From contig NZ_RCIQ01000029.1 in the NCBI RefSeq assembly GCF_004000255.1, positions 1-43,234 on the forward strand: a stretch of 43,234 bases of DNA. Reading direction: 5' to 3'. Positions 1 to 8,602 of this stretch are shown here, one piece after another. The notes beneath the pieces were generated by a model, which did no database searches, was not told where the DNA came from, and was given only the letters and a program-made list of their open reading frames with translations. The position numbers were made by a program, and so were the translations under genes. The DNA is from Nioella ostreopsis. GTDB lineage: Bacteria; Pseudomonadota; Alphaproteobacteria; Rhodobacterales; Rhodobacteraceae. The stretch's first letter is position 1, and each line of letters begins with the position of its first letter.

Positions 1-2
1 CG

Positions 3-1415
3 GAAGGCGCGATCAGCGAGATGCATATCGGGCTCGGCGGCACGATGTCCGCGATTTTCCTGCGCCATCTCGCGGAGAAGACTCACCGAGGCCTCGAGGG
101 CCGGGTGAAGCAGGGCAAGTCCGCCGGGGGGATCAGCTACGGCTACCGGCTGGACCGTCAGCCCCTGCCGGACGGCACCCACACCACCGGAGACCGGCTG
201 ATCGACGCGGCGGAAGCCTCGATCGTACGGCGGATCTTCAGCGAGTATGACCAGGGGCTGAGTGCACGATCGATCGCGACCGGCCTGAACCGGGACGGCA
301 TCGCCCCGCCGCGCTCGGGCGGCAAGGGATCCGGGACGTGGAGCTTCTCGACGATTTCGGGGAACTGGAAGCGCGGGACGGGGATTTTGAACAACGACCT
401 GTACCGGGGTCTGTTGGTTTGGAACCGGCAGCGGTACATCAAAGATCCGGACACCGGCAAACGCCAAGCCCGGATGAACCCCGAAGCAGACTGGATCACC
501 GAAGAGGTCCCGCACCTGCGGATCATCAACGATGCCCTGTGGACCCGGGTCAAACAGCGGCAAGGCGCAATCCGGGAAGACATCCTGACGGAACGGGCGG
601 ACAACCCCGACGCACCGAAGATCGAACGCGGCCACCGCCCGCGTTACCTCTTGTCGGGGCTCCTGAGCTGCGGGTGCTGCGGGGCGGGCTACATCATGAT
701 CAGCAACGCCCGCTATGGCTGCTCGGCCTCCCGGAACAGGGGGACGTGTTCCAACAAGAAGACCATCGCGCGCAAGGACGTTGAGACACGCGTTCTGAAC
801 GGCCTTCAGACCCGACTGATGCACCCGGACCTGATCCGGGAGTACATCACGACCTGGCAGCAGGAGATGCAGAAGGACCGGCAGGAGAGTCTTGCCGCCC
901 GGGGCGAGCAAGAGCGCCGCCTCGCGAAGGTGGCGAAGGAGATCAACGCCGTGGTGACGGCGATCACTGAAGGCATGTTCCACCCGAGCATGAAGGCGAA
1001 GATGGACGCGCTGGAAGCGGAACGGGCGGAGCTGGAGGCAAAGCTGGCTGCCCTGCCCCAGCCGGAACCGGTGGTGGCGATCCACCCCGGTCTTTCTGAG
1101 ACATACACCCGCAAGGTGGCCGATCTCGCAGCAGTGCTGAACGATCCGGAAGCCCGTCCCGAAGCCGCTGACCACCTTCGCGGCCTGATCGAGAGCGTGA
1201 CGCTGACGCCGGACCCAGACGCGCCGAACGGGCACGTGATGGAACTTCGCGGGGAACTGGGTGCGATTTTGTCGTTGTGTGGCGGGGGGTTGGGTACAAA
1301 CGCCAACGCCCGCCGGGGTACGGCGGGCGTTAGGCAAGTGACTATGGTTGCGGGGGCTTGCAACTCACGATTTCTGCGCTTGGTGGAGAGCGTGGTCCCG
1401 CGGCTTGTGGCGTAG
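3..1415 (+). CDS. Large serine recombinase, 5'-truncated by the window edge
   Basis: The reading frame is open from base 3, six codons before the first ATG at 21. The first residues (EGAISEMHIGLGGT) match the end of a resolvase catalytic domain, so the true start and the nucleophilic serine lie outside the window. Visible parts in order are a recombinase (DNA-binding) domain over about the first 150 residues, a zinc beta-ribbon near residues 207-250 with cysteines in SCGCCGAGY and YGCSASRNRGTC, and a charged coiled-coil near 275-345. Such proteins integrate and excise phages, ICEs or genomic islands. The gene probably belongs to an element lying to the left, whose border falls between this gene and the nar operon. 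It is the only integrase-like gene in the window. I am confident of the family; the specific target site is unknown. Confidence 0.93.
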   Translation, partial: EGAISEMHIGLGGTMSAIFLRHLAEKTHRGLEGRVKQGKSAGGISYGYRLDRQPLPDGTHTTGDRLIDAAEASIVRRIFSEYDQGLSARSIATGLNRDGIAPPRSGGKGSGTWSFSTISGNWKRGTGILNNDLYRGLLVWNRQRYIKDPDTGKRQARMNPEADWITEEVPHLRIINDALWTRVKQRQGAIREDILTERADNPDAPKIERGHRPRYLLSGLLSCGCCGAGYIMISNARYGCSASRNRGTCSNKKTIARKDVETRVLNGLQTRLMHPDLIREYITTWQQEMQKDRQESLAARGEQERRLAKVAKEINAVVTAITEGMFHPSMKAKMDALEAERAELEAKLAALPQPEPVVAIHPGLSETYTRKVADLAAVLNDPEARPEAADHLRGLIESVTLTPDPDAPNGHVMELRGELGAILSLCGGGLGTNANARRGTAGVRQVTMVAGACNSRFLRLVESVVPRLVA

Positions 1416-1533
1416 AAGCGGCCGCCACGTCGTGTAATGGGGCCAACCGTGCTGTTTCAAGCTTGGCGACGACAAAACGAGAAGTCGAGACATCCTGTGC
1501 ACACGATCCGTACATGCAACCTGCTCAACCGCT

Positions 1534-1650
1534 TTAAATCGCGGCCGCTTCGGCCCAATCCTCCAAGGTTTCCTCGACGATCAGCAGCTTCTCCGGAGCC
1601 TTCCAGCGGCGCCGACGGCCGCCATCAGTGATGATCTCATAGTCAGACAT
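1534..1650 (-). pseudogene. Relic of IS orfA (IS66/IS3-type transposase accessory protein)
   Basis: The reverse strand from the ATG at 1650 encodes 38 residues beginning MSDYEIITDGGRRRRW and continuing KAPEKLLIVEETLEDW, then a stop at 1534. This is the N-terminal signature of the HTH Tnp_1 type OrfA of IS66- and IS3-like elements, which normally runs to about 100-130 residues, so the gene is broken just before the helix-turn-helix. An in-frame ATG at 1668 is an alternative start. The rest of the gene-free stretch 1416-1765 holds no other gene I can support. It lies between the recombinase stop and the DUF2478 stop and looks like insertion debris. The family is fairly clear; the exact IS group is not. 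Confidence 0.6.
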
Positions 1651-1765
1651 AAGCACGTGCTTGGGCATATGCCTAAACCTCCATGGTTATGCCTGATTGT
1701 CCGGTGTAGACGGAGGCCTTTTCACCTCAGAAAGACGAATAAAAGATCCCGACGATCAGCCAAAA

Positions 1766-2287
1766 TCAGACCAGTTCGTGGGCCGGCGCGGTCACCTCAT
1801 CTACCCACGCCATCAGTGCTTCGGGTTCGGGCGGCAGCTGGATTGCCAGCCCTTCCGCGAAGGTCTCGAAAGCCGGTCGGTTGAGCGCATTGAGACCAAC
1901 CAGAACGGGAACGTCCATCGCGATCGCCTCGGCGATCACGTTGCGGAACCCTCGTCCCTCGGCCTCGTGTTTGCCGAACTTGTTGACGATCAGGAGGTCC
2001 GCCCCGGATGAGAGATCGGCCGCGACCAACCCGACCGCCGTTTCCAGCGCGGTTGGGTCGAGGCGACACCCCCGCGCCTGCGGGCCGAGGTCCTGACTGA
2101 TGCGCAGAATGGCACCATCGGGCAACACTCGCACGTCCATGTCGCAGGGGCCGGCATCACAGCGCTCGCTGTTGATCTGGACAGTGCCGCAACATCTGAG
2201 ACCGCGAGCCGCGAGGTCGGTTGCCAGCCGTTCAAGAACCAGGTCGGTATCGCCGCGGCCCGGCGCCATCGTGTAGGCAAGTTTCAT
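1766..2287 (-). CDS. DUF2478 protein (nucleotide-binding-like, molybdenum-locus associated)
   Basis: The start is the ATG at 2287 (MKLAYTMAPGRGD), preceded by a good GAGGAG ribosome site; a longer in-frame extension upstream overlaps moeA and is not needed. The 173-residue product fits DUF2478, a family with a P-loop NTPase-like fold often found beside molybdate or molybdenum-cofactor genes. The first loop (APGRGDTD) lacks a classical GKT/S Walker A. Later motifs are ADLLIVNKFGKHEAEGRG, a Walker B-like strand followed by a conserved loop, and VPVLVGLN. It is the last gene of the operon, 11 nt after moeA, so a role in molybdenum handling for nitrate reductase is likely but is inference. No biochemical activity can be read from the sequence. 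Confidence 0.8.
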   Translation of the reverse strand: MKLAYTMAPGRGDTDLVLERLATDLAARGLRCCGTVQINSERCDAGPCDMDVRVLPDGAILRISQDLGPQARGCRLDPTALETAVGLVAADLSSGADLLIVNKFGKHEAEGRGFRNVIAEAIAMDVPVLVGLNALNRPAFETFAEGLAIQLPPEPEALMAWVDEVTAPAHELV

Positions 2288-2298
2288 ATCTGGACTCC

Positions 2299-3576
2299 TC
2301 AGGATTGGCAGAACGGCTGGAATTCGACCAGCGCACCGGCTGGCAGACATTCGGCATCGGCGGGCAGAAGCATCAGCCCGTCTGCTCGTGAGAGCAGCCC
2401 GACACGGGCCGAATGTGTGGCATCCTCGAAACAGACGATTTCGCGACCATGGGCATCGAAACCGGCCAGCGTGGCAGGTCGGAGTTCGCAGCGCCCGGGC
2501 TTGCGGCGGATTGGGCTTGCGGTCACGACATGGCGCCGGGTTGGGATGGGTCCCTCGCCGCTCAGGGCACGGATCAGCGCCAGTCCGAAGACCTGCCATG
2601 TGACGAAGGCCGATACCGGGTTGCCAGGCAATCCAAGCCAGTGCGCCTTGCCGATGCGCCCGATCGACACCGGCTTGCCGGGTTTGATCGCGACGCCGCT
2701 GAACAGAGTTTCGCCGCCCAATGCCATGACGGCCGGCTTCACATGGTCTTCCTCGCCCACCGAGATACCGCCCGTGGTGATGACCAGATCGGCCTGCGAC
2801 GCCATGTCGCCCAATTGACGGACAAGACCTGCAAGACTGTCAGCACCATGGGCAGAGGCCACGATTTCAACGCCCGCACAGGCAAGGCTTGCCGTCAGCA
2901 TCGGCGTGTTGACGTCCCAGATCTGGGCGGCCTCGCGGGCGCTTCCGGCGCGCCGAACCTCGTCACCGGTGACCAGCAGTGCCACGCGCATCCTGCGCCG
3001 AACGCGCAGGATGCCCGCGCCGGCGGCAGCGCAGGCGGCGATCTCCCTCGGGCCGAGCCTCTGCCCCTTGTCGAGGACGGTTGCGCCGCTGGCCATGTCA
3101 CTGCCCGCACGGCGAATGTTCAAACCCGGTTCAGGTCGACGCGACAGATGAATGACGTCCCCGTCACGCTGTACATCCTCCTGCATCACGACAGCGTCCG
3201 CGCCACTTGGGATTGGCGCGCCCGTGAAGATCCGGGCCGCCACGGCTCCGGCAACCGGTGTCGTCACCGCCTGTCCGGCAGGCACGCGCGCAACGACCGG
3301 CAGCACCCAGGGTCCGGGGCCAGTCAGGGCCGATGTCGCGATCGCATAGCCATCCATCGCCGCATTATCGAAAGCCGGTGCCATGGATCGGGACCGGACC
3401 GGCTGGGCGAGAATGCGGCCAAAGGCGCGGTCGAGCGACACGGCCTCGGTCCGACCGACCGGTGCAGTGTGCGCCGCAATCCGGGTAAGCGCCTCGTCGA
3501 TGCTGATCAGCGCGTGAAGCATGTCCTGACTGTCACAGCCGCAGCCCGGTGACGCGATGGCTTGATGGATGGTCAT
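2299..3576 (-). CDS. moeA: Molybdopterin molybdenumtransferase MoeA
   Basis: MoeA inserts molybdate into adenylylated molybdopterin, the last step of molybdenum-cofactor synthesis in the cytoplasm. The 425-residue product has the usual length. Visible family motifs are DNAAMDGYA in the N-terminal region, a GAPIPSGADAVVMQED segment, the MoCF-domain stretch ALLVTGDEV, TTGGISVGEEDHV, and the C-terminal GLPGNPVSAF. I chose the ATG at 3576 because it forms a 4-nt ATGA overlap with the preceding carbonic anhydrase stop, a coupling pattern used throughout this operon; the longer frame to 3708 would run deep into that gene. The first residues carry a short cysteine-containing extension (PGCGCDS) not typical of MoeA. 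Being in the nar operon, it presumably supplies Mo-bis-MGD precursor for NarG. Confidence 0.95.
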   Translation of the reverse strand: MTIHQAIASPGCGCDSQDMLHALISIDEALTRIAAHTAPVGRTEAVSLDRAFGRILAQPVRSRSMAPAFDNAAMDGYAIATSALTGPGPWVLPVVARVPAGQAVTTPVAGAVAARIFTGAPIPSGADAVVMQEDVQRDGDVIHLSRRPEPGLNIRRAGSDMASGATVLDKGQRLGPREIAACAAAGAGILRVRRRMRVALLVTGDEVRRAGSAREAAQIWDVNTPMLTASLACAGVEIVASAHGADSLAGLVRQLGDMASQADLVITTGGISVGEEDHVKPAVMALGGETLFSGVAIKPGKPVSIGRIGKAHWLGLPGNPVSAFVTWQVFGLALIRALSGEGPIPTRRHVVTASPIRRKPGRCELRPATLAGFDAHGREIVCFEDATHSARVGLLSRADGLMLLPADAECLPAGALVEFQPFCQS

Positions 3577-4205
3577 TGTGCTGCCTCCTGTGTGGATTGG
3601 GCAGCCTGGAAGTGCCCGGGCCCAATGCTGCAATCGAGATCTCGCAGGCGCCCGTCCTTGAGCCCGTAGATCAGGCCGTGCACGCGGACATCGGCTCCGC
3701 GACGCCATGCCCTCTGAAGGATCGGCGTTTCGCAGACACGCCGAACCCCTTCGACGACGTTCAGTTCGGCCAGTCGGTCACGTTGTCCTTCGAGATCGGG
3801 TTCGCGCCCCAGATCGACCGCGTAAGCGCGGGCCAGACGCCGAATCGGCTCGAGCCAGTGATCGGCCAGACCATGGGGCAGATCCTCGGTCGCGGCCTTG
3901 ACCCCGCCGCAGCCATAGTGGCCGCAAACGATGATCTCGCGCACATGCAACGCATCGACCGCGAACTCCAGCGCCGAGAGCAGGTTCATGTCCGAGGAAT
4001 GAACGATGTTGGCGACGTTGCGATGGACGAAGACCTCGCCCGGATCGAGCCCCGCGACCACGTTGGCCGGAACCCGACTGTCCGAACAGCCGATCCAGAA
4101 GAACTCGGGCGCCTGAAGCGCGGCAAGGCGGGTGAAATAGTCGGGTTCCTCGGCGTGACGTTGTTGCGACCAAGCCACGTTGCGCGCCAGAAGATCATTC
4201 AGCAT
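3573..4205 (-). CDS. Beta-class carbonic anhydrase
   Basis: It interconverts CO2 and bicarbonate. The 210-residue protein shows the beta-CA zinc site: Cys40 with Asp42 and Arg44 (CSDSR), then His96 and Cys99 in CGHYGCGG. The segment HRNVANIV is also typical. No signal peptide is visible, so it should act in the cytoplasm. It overlaps the upstream hemerythrin gene by 11 nt and moeA by 4 nt, so it is translated with the nitrate-reductase accessory genes. A carbonic anhydrase inside a nar operon is not a textbook arrangement. Possible reasons are bicarbonate supply during anaerobic growth or local pH control, but these are guesses. The family assignment is secure. Confidence 0.96.
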   Translation of the reverse strand: MLNDLLARNVAWSQQRHAEEPDYFTRLAALQAPEFFWIGCSDSRVPANVVAGLDPGEVFVHRNVANIVHSSDMNLLSALEFAVDALHVREIIVCGHYGCGGVKAATEDLPHGLADHWLEPIRRLARAYAVDLGREPDLEGQRDRLAELNVVEGVRRVCETPILQRAWRRGADVRVHGLIYGLKDGRLRDLDCSIGPGHFQAAQSTQEAAQ

Positions 4206-4764
4206 CGGTCGTCTCCGGGGAATCTGGCAGCCCGCGCCGCGTTCGCATGTGTTTCGACAGGGTCTGCAGATCGGCCCGAGTCAGCCGGGCGCGGGCAATC
4301 GGCAGGAGGATCGCGTTTTCGGCAACGAGGTGGCGGCGCACGTGCCCCGCAAACCTGGACAACACGGCGCGCTCCTTGGCGGTCAGATCGGCCCCCCTGT
4401 CGAGGCAACCAGCCAGCATCGCACGCACGTCAGGCAACAGACGCATCGCCTCATCCTGATCAGCCCTAATCCGGTCGATCGCACCCTCGATCGCATCCTC
4501 CTCCGTGCAGCGCCGGGCAAGAAGCGGGAACAGATCTTCCATCTCGTCGCGCAGGTGGACGTTCAATTCCTCGTTCAGAAAGCGCAGCACCGTTGTCGCT
4601 GCCTGGCGATCGAGAGCGTCCGCCGATGCCAGCCTGTCGATCACTGCGCAAATCTGACGTTCGCGCAGGTGGTCTTCACTGATGAAATCCAGAGGATTTG
4701 CAAGCAGGCTCGGGCTTGTCGGTTTATCACCGCTCCCACGCAGCAATGGCTCTGACGGTTGCAT
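4195..4764 (-). CDS. Hemerythrin HHE domain protein
   Basis: The 189-residue protein carries a four-helix HHE cation-binding domain. Candidate iron ligands lie in DFISEDHLRERQIC, in LNVHLRDEMEDLFPLLA and in HVRRHLVAENAILLPIA. This is the pattern of bacterial hemerythrin-like proteins, which bind a di-iron centre and sense or handle O2, NO or iron. Its Ser/Pro-rich N-terminus (about 20 residues) has no signal peptide. The gene sits 20 nt after the foldase gene and overlaps the carbonic anhydrase start by 11 nt, within the nar operon. A role in protecting the nitrate reductase from oxygen or NO, or in repairing its iron-sulphur clusters, is plausible from context only. It differs from the RIC-type hemerythrin at 19398-19883. 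Confidence 0.88.
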   Translation of the reverse strand: MQPSEPLLRGSGDKPTSPSLLANPLDFISEDHLRERQICAVIDRLASADALDRQAATTVLRFLNEELNVHLRDEMEDLFPLLARRCTEEDAIEGAIDRIRADQDEAMRLLPDVRAMLAGCLDRGADLTAKERAVLSRFAGHVRRHLVAENAILLPIARARLTRADLQTLSKHMRTRRGLPDSPETTDAE

Positions 4765-4784
4765 GACACGTCCTTTCGCGTGGT

Positions 4785-5588
4785 TCAGATCGGCGCAAGG
4801 CTTGCGCCGGTGATCTGTGCGCCTTGGGCCAGAGATTCGACGAAGTCCCGTGATGCCCGCGCCCAGGCCGCCTTTTCCAGCGCCTGCGCGATTCTGGGGC
4901 GGACGGTCTCATAGGGCAGAACCTGACCTGGTGCTGTGGCGTTCAGGCGGATGATGTGCCAGCCGTGCCGAGAGAGAACGGGTGTGGGGCTGATGCCGCC
5001 CTCGGCCAGGGTGCGCAACGCCGCTTCGAACTCGGGCACGGTGTCGCCCGGGCCAAGCTGGCCCAGATGCCCAGCCGAAGCCTTGGAGCCGCAGTCGCTT
5101 TCACGGGCAGCGGCGGCGAACCCTTTGGCGTCGCCATCAAGCCGCGCCAGCAGGGCAAGGGCCCGCGCCTCGGCCATGGCGCGTTCGGCGTCGTCGCGCG
5201 GATCGCAGGCACACAGGATATGCGAGACATCCCAGAGCGGCGCGGATCGGTAACGGTCGGGGTCCTTTTGCCATTCCGCACGGACCGCGTCCTCGGCAAT
5301 CGGCTCGATTTCCAGCGCTTCATCCAGAAGGGCACGGATCAGGGCTTCGTCTTCGGTCTCGAAGCGGCTTGGCGCCAGTTCCAGCGGGTCGGGCGTCAAC
5401 CCCCGGCGCTTCGCCTCTTGCAACAGCAGTGCGCGGATGGCCAGCGCCTGCGCCGCCTTGCGCCAGGCGATGCCCGGCTTGTCCTTCGGGCCAGTGTGGT
5501 TCTGGGCCTCGGCGGCGATTGCCGCCGAGGGGATGGTCTCATTGTTCACGACGACATCGGGAAACAGGGCCACGTTCATCTGGCTCAC
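4785..5588 (-). CDS. Parvulin-type peptidyl-prolyl isomerase (NifM-like)
   Basis: The 267-residue protein has an alpha-helical N-terminal part and a rotamase (PpiC/parvulin) domain at about residues 120-225. Landmarks are DVSHILCAC, the GGxLG-like stretch SAGHLGQLGPGDTVPEFEAA, and SRHGWHIIRL, all typical of parvulins. It lacks a signal peptide, unlike periplasmic SurA/PpiA, and so resembles cytosolic NifM-like foldases. Comparable genes follow narGHJI in other nitrate respirers (Pseudomonas aeruginosa has one after narI), which supports a role in NarGH maturation. The ATG at 5588 overlaps the narI stop by 4 nt. The domain call is strong; the client is inferred from position. Confidence 0.9.
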   Translation of the reverse strand: MSQMNVALFPDVVVNNETIPSAAIAAEAQNHTGPKDKPGIAWRKAAQALAIRALLLQEAKRRGLTPDPLELAPSRFETEDEALIRALLDEALEIEPIAEDAVRAEWQKDPDRYRSAPLWDVSHILCACDPRDDAERAMAEARALALLARLDGDAKGFAAAARESDCGSKASAGHLGQLGPGDTVPEFEAALRTLAEGGISPTPVLSRHGWHIIRLNATAPGQVLPYETVRPRIAQALEKAAWARASRDFVESLAQGAQITGASLAPI

Positions 5589-6370
5589 TCCGCTGGCGTC
5601 GTGGAGGTGGGACCGCGCTTGGCTTGCACCTTGTCATAGGCGCGGCGGCGGTCTTCGAGCGGGCGATGCCGACGCGAGCGCACGATCTGGTAGCCGGGCC
5701 GCGTCAGCAGGTAGCGGAACGGAGCGGCAAAGCCCGACCAGATGTGCACCAGCCGCGTGAAGGGAAACAGCGCCGTGATGATCAGGCCGAGGAAGATGTG
5801 CAGCTTGTAGAGCCAGTGCACGTCAACCACCGTGACCCAGGCGTTGATGTTCCAGCTGACCACGCTCTGCGACCAGGTCATGAAGCGGACCATTTCCGAC
5901 CCGTCCATGTGCTGAAGCGTCTGGGTGATCGTCAGAAGGCCGATGGCCAGCTGCAGCCAGATCAGCACCATGATGAGGATGTCCGGCGTAGTGGAGGTGA
6001 CGCGAATGCGTGGGTCGCTCAGGCGGCGATGGATCAGCATGGTCGATCCGATGAGGGCCGCGATGCCCGCCGGGCCGCCGATGATGACCGCCATCCACTG
6101 CTTGAGCGCATAGGGAATGCCGATCGCATCCAGAACCCAGACCGGCGTAAACAGGCCGACGAGGTGACCAAAGAACACGGTCAGGATACCGACGTGAAAC
6201 AGGATCGAGCCCCAGATCAGCTGCTTGCGGCGCAAAAGCTGGCTCGAGGAACTTTTCCAGGTGAAGGGGTCCCGTTCATAGCGCACGATCGACCCCACGA
6301 GGAAGATCGTCAGCGCGACATAGGGCATGACCCCGAAGATGACGAAGTTGATGTCGAAGTCGCCAAACAT
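5585..6370 (-). CDS. narI: Respiratory nitrate reductase gamma subunit (cytochrome b)
   Basis: NarI anchors NarGH to the cytoplasmic membrane, oxidises quinol on the periplasmic side and passes electrons through two b haems to NarH. The 261-residue protein has five predicted membrane helices. Four histidines sit where the haem ligands are expected: His59 and His69 in LFHVGILTVFFGHLVG, and His191 and His209 in LHIFLG...RLVHIWSG; the 18-residue gap between the last pair matches E. coli NarI. The tail is a charged, cytoplasmic C-terminus slightly longer than in E. coli. narJ ends 1 nt upstream of its start and the foldase gene overlaps its stop by 4 nt. Confidence 0.97.
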   Translation of the reverse strand: MFGDFDINFVIFGVMPYVALTIFLVGSIVRYERDPFTWKSSSSQLLRRKQLIWGSILFHVGILTVFFGHLVGLFTPVWVLDAIGIPYALKQWMAVIIGGPAGIAALIGSTMLIHRRLSDPRIRVTSTTPDILIMVLIWLQLAIGLLTITQTLQHMDGSEMVRFMTWSQSVVSWNINAWVTVVDVHWLYKLHIFLGLIITALFPFTRLVHIWSGFAAPFRYLLTRPGYQIVRSRRHRPLEDRRRAYDKVQAKRGPTSTTPAE

Positions 6371-6371
6371 A

Positions 6372-7076
6372 TCATGCGCTCCTGTTCAGGGGTTTCGGTG
6401 CGGGTTTGTCCATCGCCGCGAGCATGTCGCGGACTTGCGGACAACCGGCGTTTGGATCGGGGCCGAATGTTACCTCGGTTTCCTCCCAGACGGCATCAAG
6501 CGCCGCGAGGTCGGTCGGGTCATCATCCGGCTGGGCCAGCATGTCGGCCACCGCTTCGGCGTCGGCCTGCGTGTCGGCGAGCTGGGAAAGAGCGGCGAAC
6601 GCGGCGGCATATCCGCTGTCGCGCCGGACAAGCCGGACCGCGAGAGCATCAAGGATATGCGCCGCGTCCGCCAGAGTTTCCTGCACTTCTGCGAAGGGAC
6701 GCGTCGACAGGAATTCCAGCAGCACCGGCAGGTGGTCCGGCAGTTCCGAGGTGGCGGGCTCGAACCCGCCCTCCCGGTAGGTCTCGATCAGGCTGACCAT
6801 CGCGCCGCCCCTGTCACGGCTTTCGCCATGAACATGCTCGAAGAGATTGAGCGACAGCGTCCGCGACCGGTCAAAGAGCATCACATAGCTTTCCTGCAGG
6901 TCGTAGAGGTCGGCCTTTGCGAAGCCATCGGCCAACCTGCGCAGCGCAGCCCGTGTGTCGGCGGCGATGCGGGGATCGGCTGCGATGACGCCCCCGATTT
7001 CGGGCATGGCCTCCTGAAGCTCCCGCGAGGGATAGCTCAGGATCAGCGACAGAGCCTTGAGTGTGCGGTCCATCAT
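6372..7076 (-). CDS. narJ: Nitrate reductase molybdenum-cofactor assembly chaperone
   Basis: NarJ is a cytosolic chaperone of the TorD/DmsD/NarJ superfamily. It holds apo-NarGH until the molybdenum cofactor is inserted and the complex docks on NarI. The 234-residue all-helical product starts with the typical LKALSLILSYPSRELQEA segment and contains YVMLFDRSRTLSLNLFEHVHGESRDRG, summarised by its YxxLFDRSR and LFEHVHG motifs, which are strongly conserved in NarJ. Its first ATG shares one base with the narH stop codon (TGATG); a second ATG follows directly, so the exact start could be one codon later. The position between narH and narI is canonical. Confidence 0.96.
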   Translation of the reverse strand: MMDRTLKALSLILSYPSRELQEAMPEIGGVIAADPRIAADTRAALRRLADGFAKADLYDLQESYVMLFDRSRTLSLNLFEHVHGESRDRGGAMVSLIETYREGGFEPATSELPDHLPVLLEFLSTRPFAEVQETLADAAHILDALAVRLVRRDSGYAAAFAALSQLADTQADAEAVADMLAQPDDDPTDLAALDAVWEETEVTFGPDPNAGCPQVRDMLAAMDKPAPKPLNRSA

Positions 7077-8602
7077 CAGAAGGTCTCCTGCGGAAGGGCG
7101 AATTTCTTTTTCTTGCCGCCGAACAAGGTGGTCTTGCCGGCCTCGCCGGTGGAACAGCCGTTGCCATCGGTAAAGCCGCAGCCGCCGCGGATGTCGGCGC
7201 CATGCTCGTTTTGCTCGCGGTGCGCCGTGGGGATCGCGAAGCGGTCCTCGTAATCGGCGATGGCCATGATCTTGTACATGTCCTCGATCACCCGGCCCGA
7301 CATACCGACACGGGCGGCGATCGCCTCGTCCCGCACGCCATCCACGCTGAGCGCCCGCATATAGAGCCGCATCGCGGACATGCGTTCGAGGGCGTGCACG
7401 ATGGGCTCCTCGTCCCCCGCCGTCAGCATGTTGGCGAGGTATTTGACGGGGATGCGCAGAGACCGCACGTCGGGCATCTGGTCGCTCATCGCGATCTGTC
7501 CGGCCTGAGCGGCGTTCTGGATCGGGCTGAGCGGCGGGATGTACCAGACCATCGGCAGCGTCCGGTATTCGGGGTGCAGCGGGAAGGCGACCTTCCAGTC
7601 CATCGCCATCTTCCAGACCGGGCTGACCTTTGCGGCCTCGATCCAGTCCTCGGGCACACCGTCGCGGCGGGCGGCGGCGATCACCTCGGGGTCGTTCGGA
7701 TCGAGAAACACATCCAGTTGCGCGCCGTAGAGATCGGTCTCGCGTTCGGCGCTGGCCGCCGCCTCGATCTTGTCGGCGTCATAAAGGATCACGCCCAGAT
7801 AGCGGATACGGCCGACGCAGGTTTCCGAGCAAACCGTCGGCTGGCCGGACTCAATCCGCGGATAGCAGAAGGTGCATTTCTCGGATTTGCCGGTATCCCA
7901 GTTGTAATAGACCTTCTTGTAGGGGCAGCCCGAGATGCACATCCGCCAGCCGCGACATTTCTCCTGGTCGATCAGGACGATGCCGTCCTCCTCGCGCTTG
8001 TAGATGGCACCCGAGGGGCAGGAGGCCGAGCAGGTAGGGTTGAGGCAATGCTCGCAGAGCCGCGGCAGGTACATCATGAAGGTATTTTCGTACTCTCCAT
8101 AGATCTCCTTCTGCACGTTCTCGAAGTTGTAGTCGGCCGACCGCTTCGAAAACTCACCGCCGAGGATTTCCTCCCAGTTCGGACCCTTCTCGATCTTCTC
8201 CATCCGCTCGCCGGTGATCTTCGATCGGGGGCGTGCGGTGGGAAAGGCGTTCATGTCGGGCGCCGATTTCAGGTGGTCGTAGTCGAAATCGAACGGCTCA
8301 TAGTAGTCGTCGATCTCGGGCATCGACGGGTTGGCGAAGATGTTCGCCAGGATCCGCCACTTCGATCCCTGCTTGGGATGCAGCTTGCCGCTGGCCGAGC
8401 GTGCCCAGCCGCCGTTCCATCGCTTCTGGTTTTCCCAGTCGGTCGGATAGCCGGTGCCGGGCTTGGTCTCGACGTTGTTGAACCACGCGTACTCAACGCC
8501 TTCGCGCGTCGTCCACACATTCTTGCAGGTAACCGAGCAGGTGTGACACCCGATGCATTTGTCGAGGTTCAGGACCTTGCCGATTTGCGCACGAACTCTC
8601 AT
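7076..8602 (-). CDS. narH: Respiratory nitrate reductase beta subunit (iron-sulphur)
   Basis: NarH carries electrons from NarI haem to the NarG cluster through one [3Fe-4S] and three [4Fe-4S] centres. The 508-residue length is normal. Cysteine groups are visible at the N-terminus (CIGCHTCSVTCKNVW), in the middle (CEHCLNPTCSASCPSGA), in CRGWRMCISGCPYKKVYYN, where the Trp in place of one Cys marks the [3Fe-4S] cluster, and in KCTFCYPRIESGQPTVCSETC. The start ATG at 8602 overlaps the narG stop by 4 nt (ATGA). The protein is cytoplasmic-facing and membrane-attached through NarI. Confidence 0.98.
   Translation of the reverse strand: MRVRAQIGKVLNLDKCIGCHTCSVTCKNVWTTREGVEYAWFNNVETKPGTGYPTDWENQKRWNGGWARSASGKLHPKQGSKWRILANIFANPSMPEIDDYYEPFDFDYDHLKSAPDMNAFPTARPRSKITGERMEKIEKGPNWEEILGGEFSKRSADYNFENVQKEIYGEYENTFMMYLPRLCEHCLNPTCSASCPSGAIYKREEDGIVLIDQEKCRGWRMCISGCPYKKVYYNWDTGKSEKCTFCYPRIESGQPTVCSETCVGRIRYLGVILYDADKIEAAASAERETDLYGAQLDVFLDPNDPEVIAAARRDGVPEDWIEAAKVSPVWKMAMDWKVAFPLHPEYRTLPMVWYIPPLSPIQNAAQAGQIAMSDQMPDVRSLRIPVKYLANMLTAGDEEPIVHALERMSAMRLYMRALSVDGVRDEAIAARVGMSGRVIEDMYKIMAIADYEDRFAIPTAHREQNEHGADIRGGCGFTDGNGCSTGEAGKTTLFGGKKKKFALPQETF

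Noticed and set aside
1697-2011. Plus-strand ORF over the DUF2478 gene
   Set aside because: Antisense to the DUF2478 gene and without homology or ribosome site.
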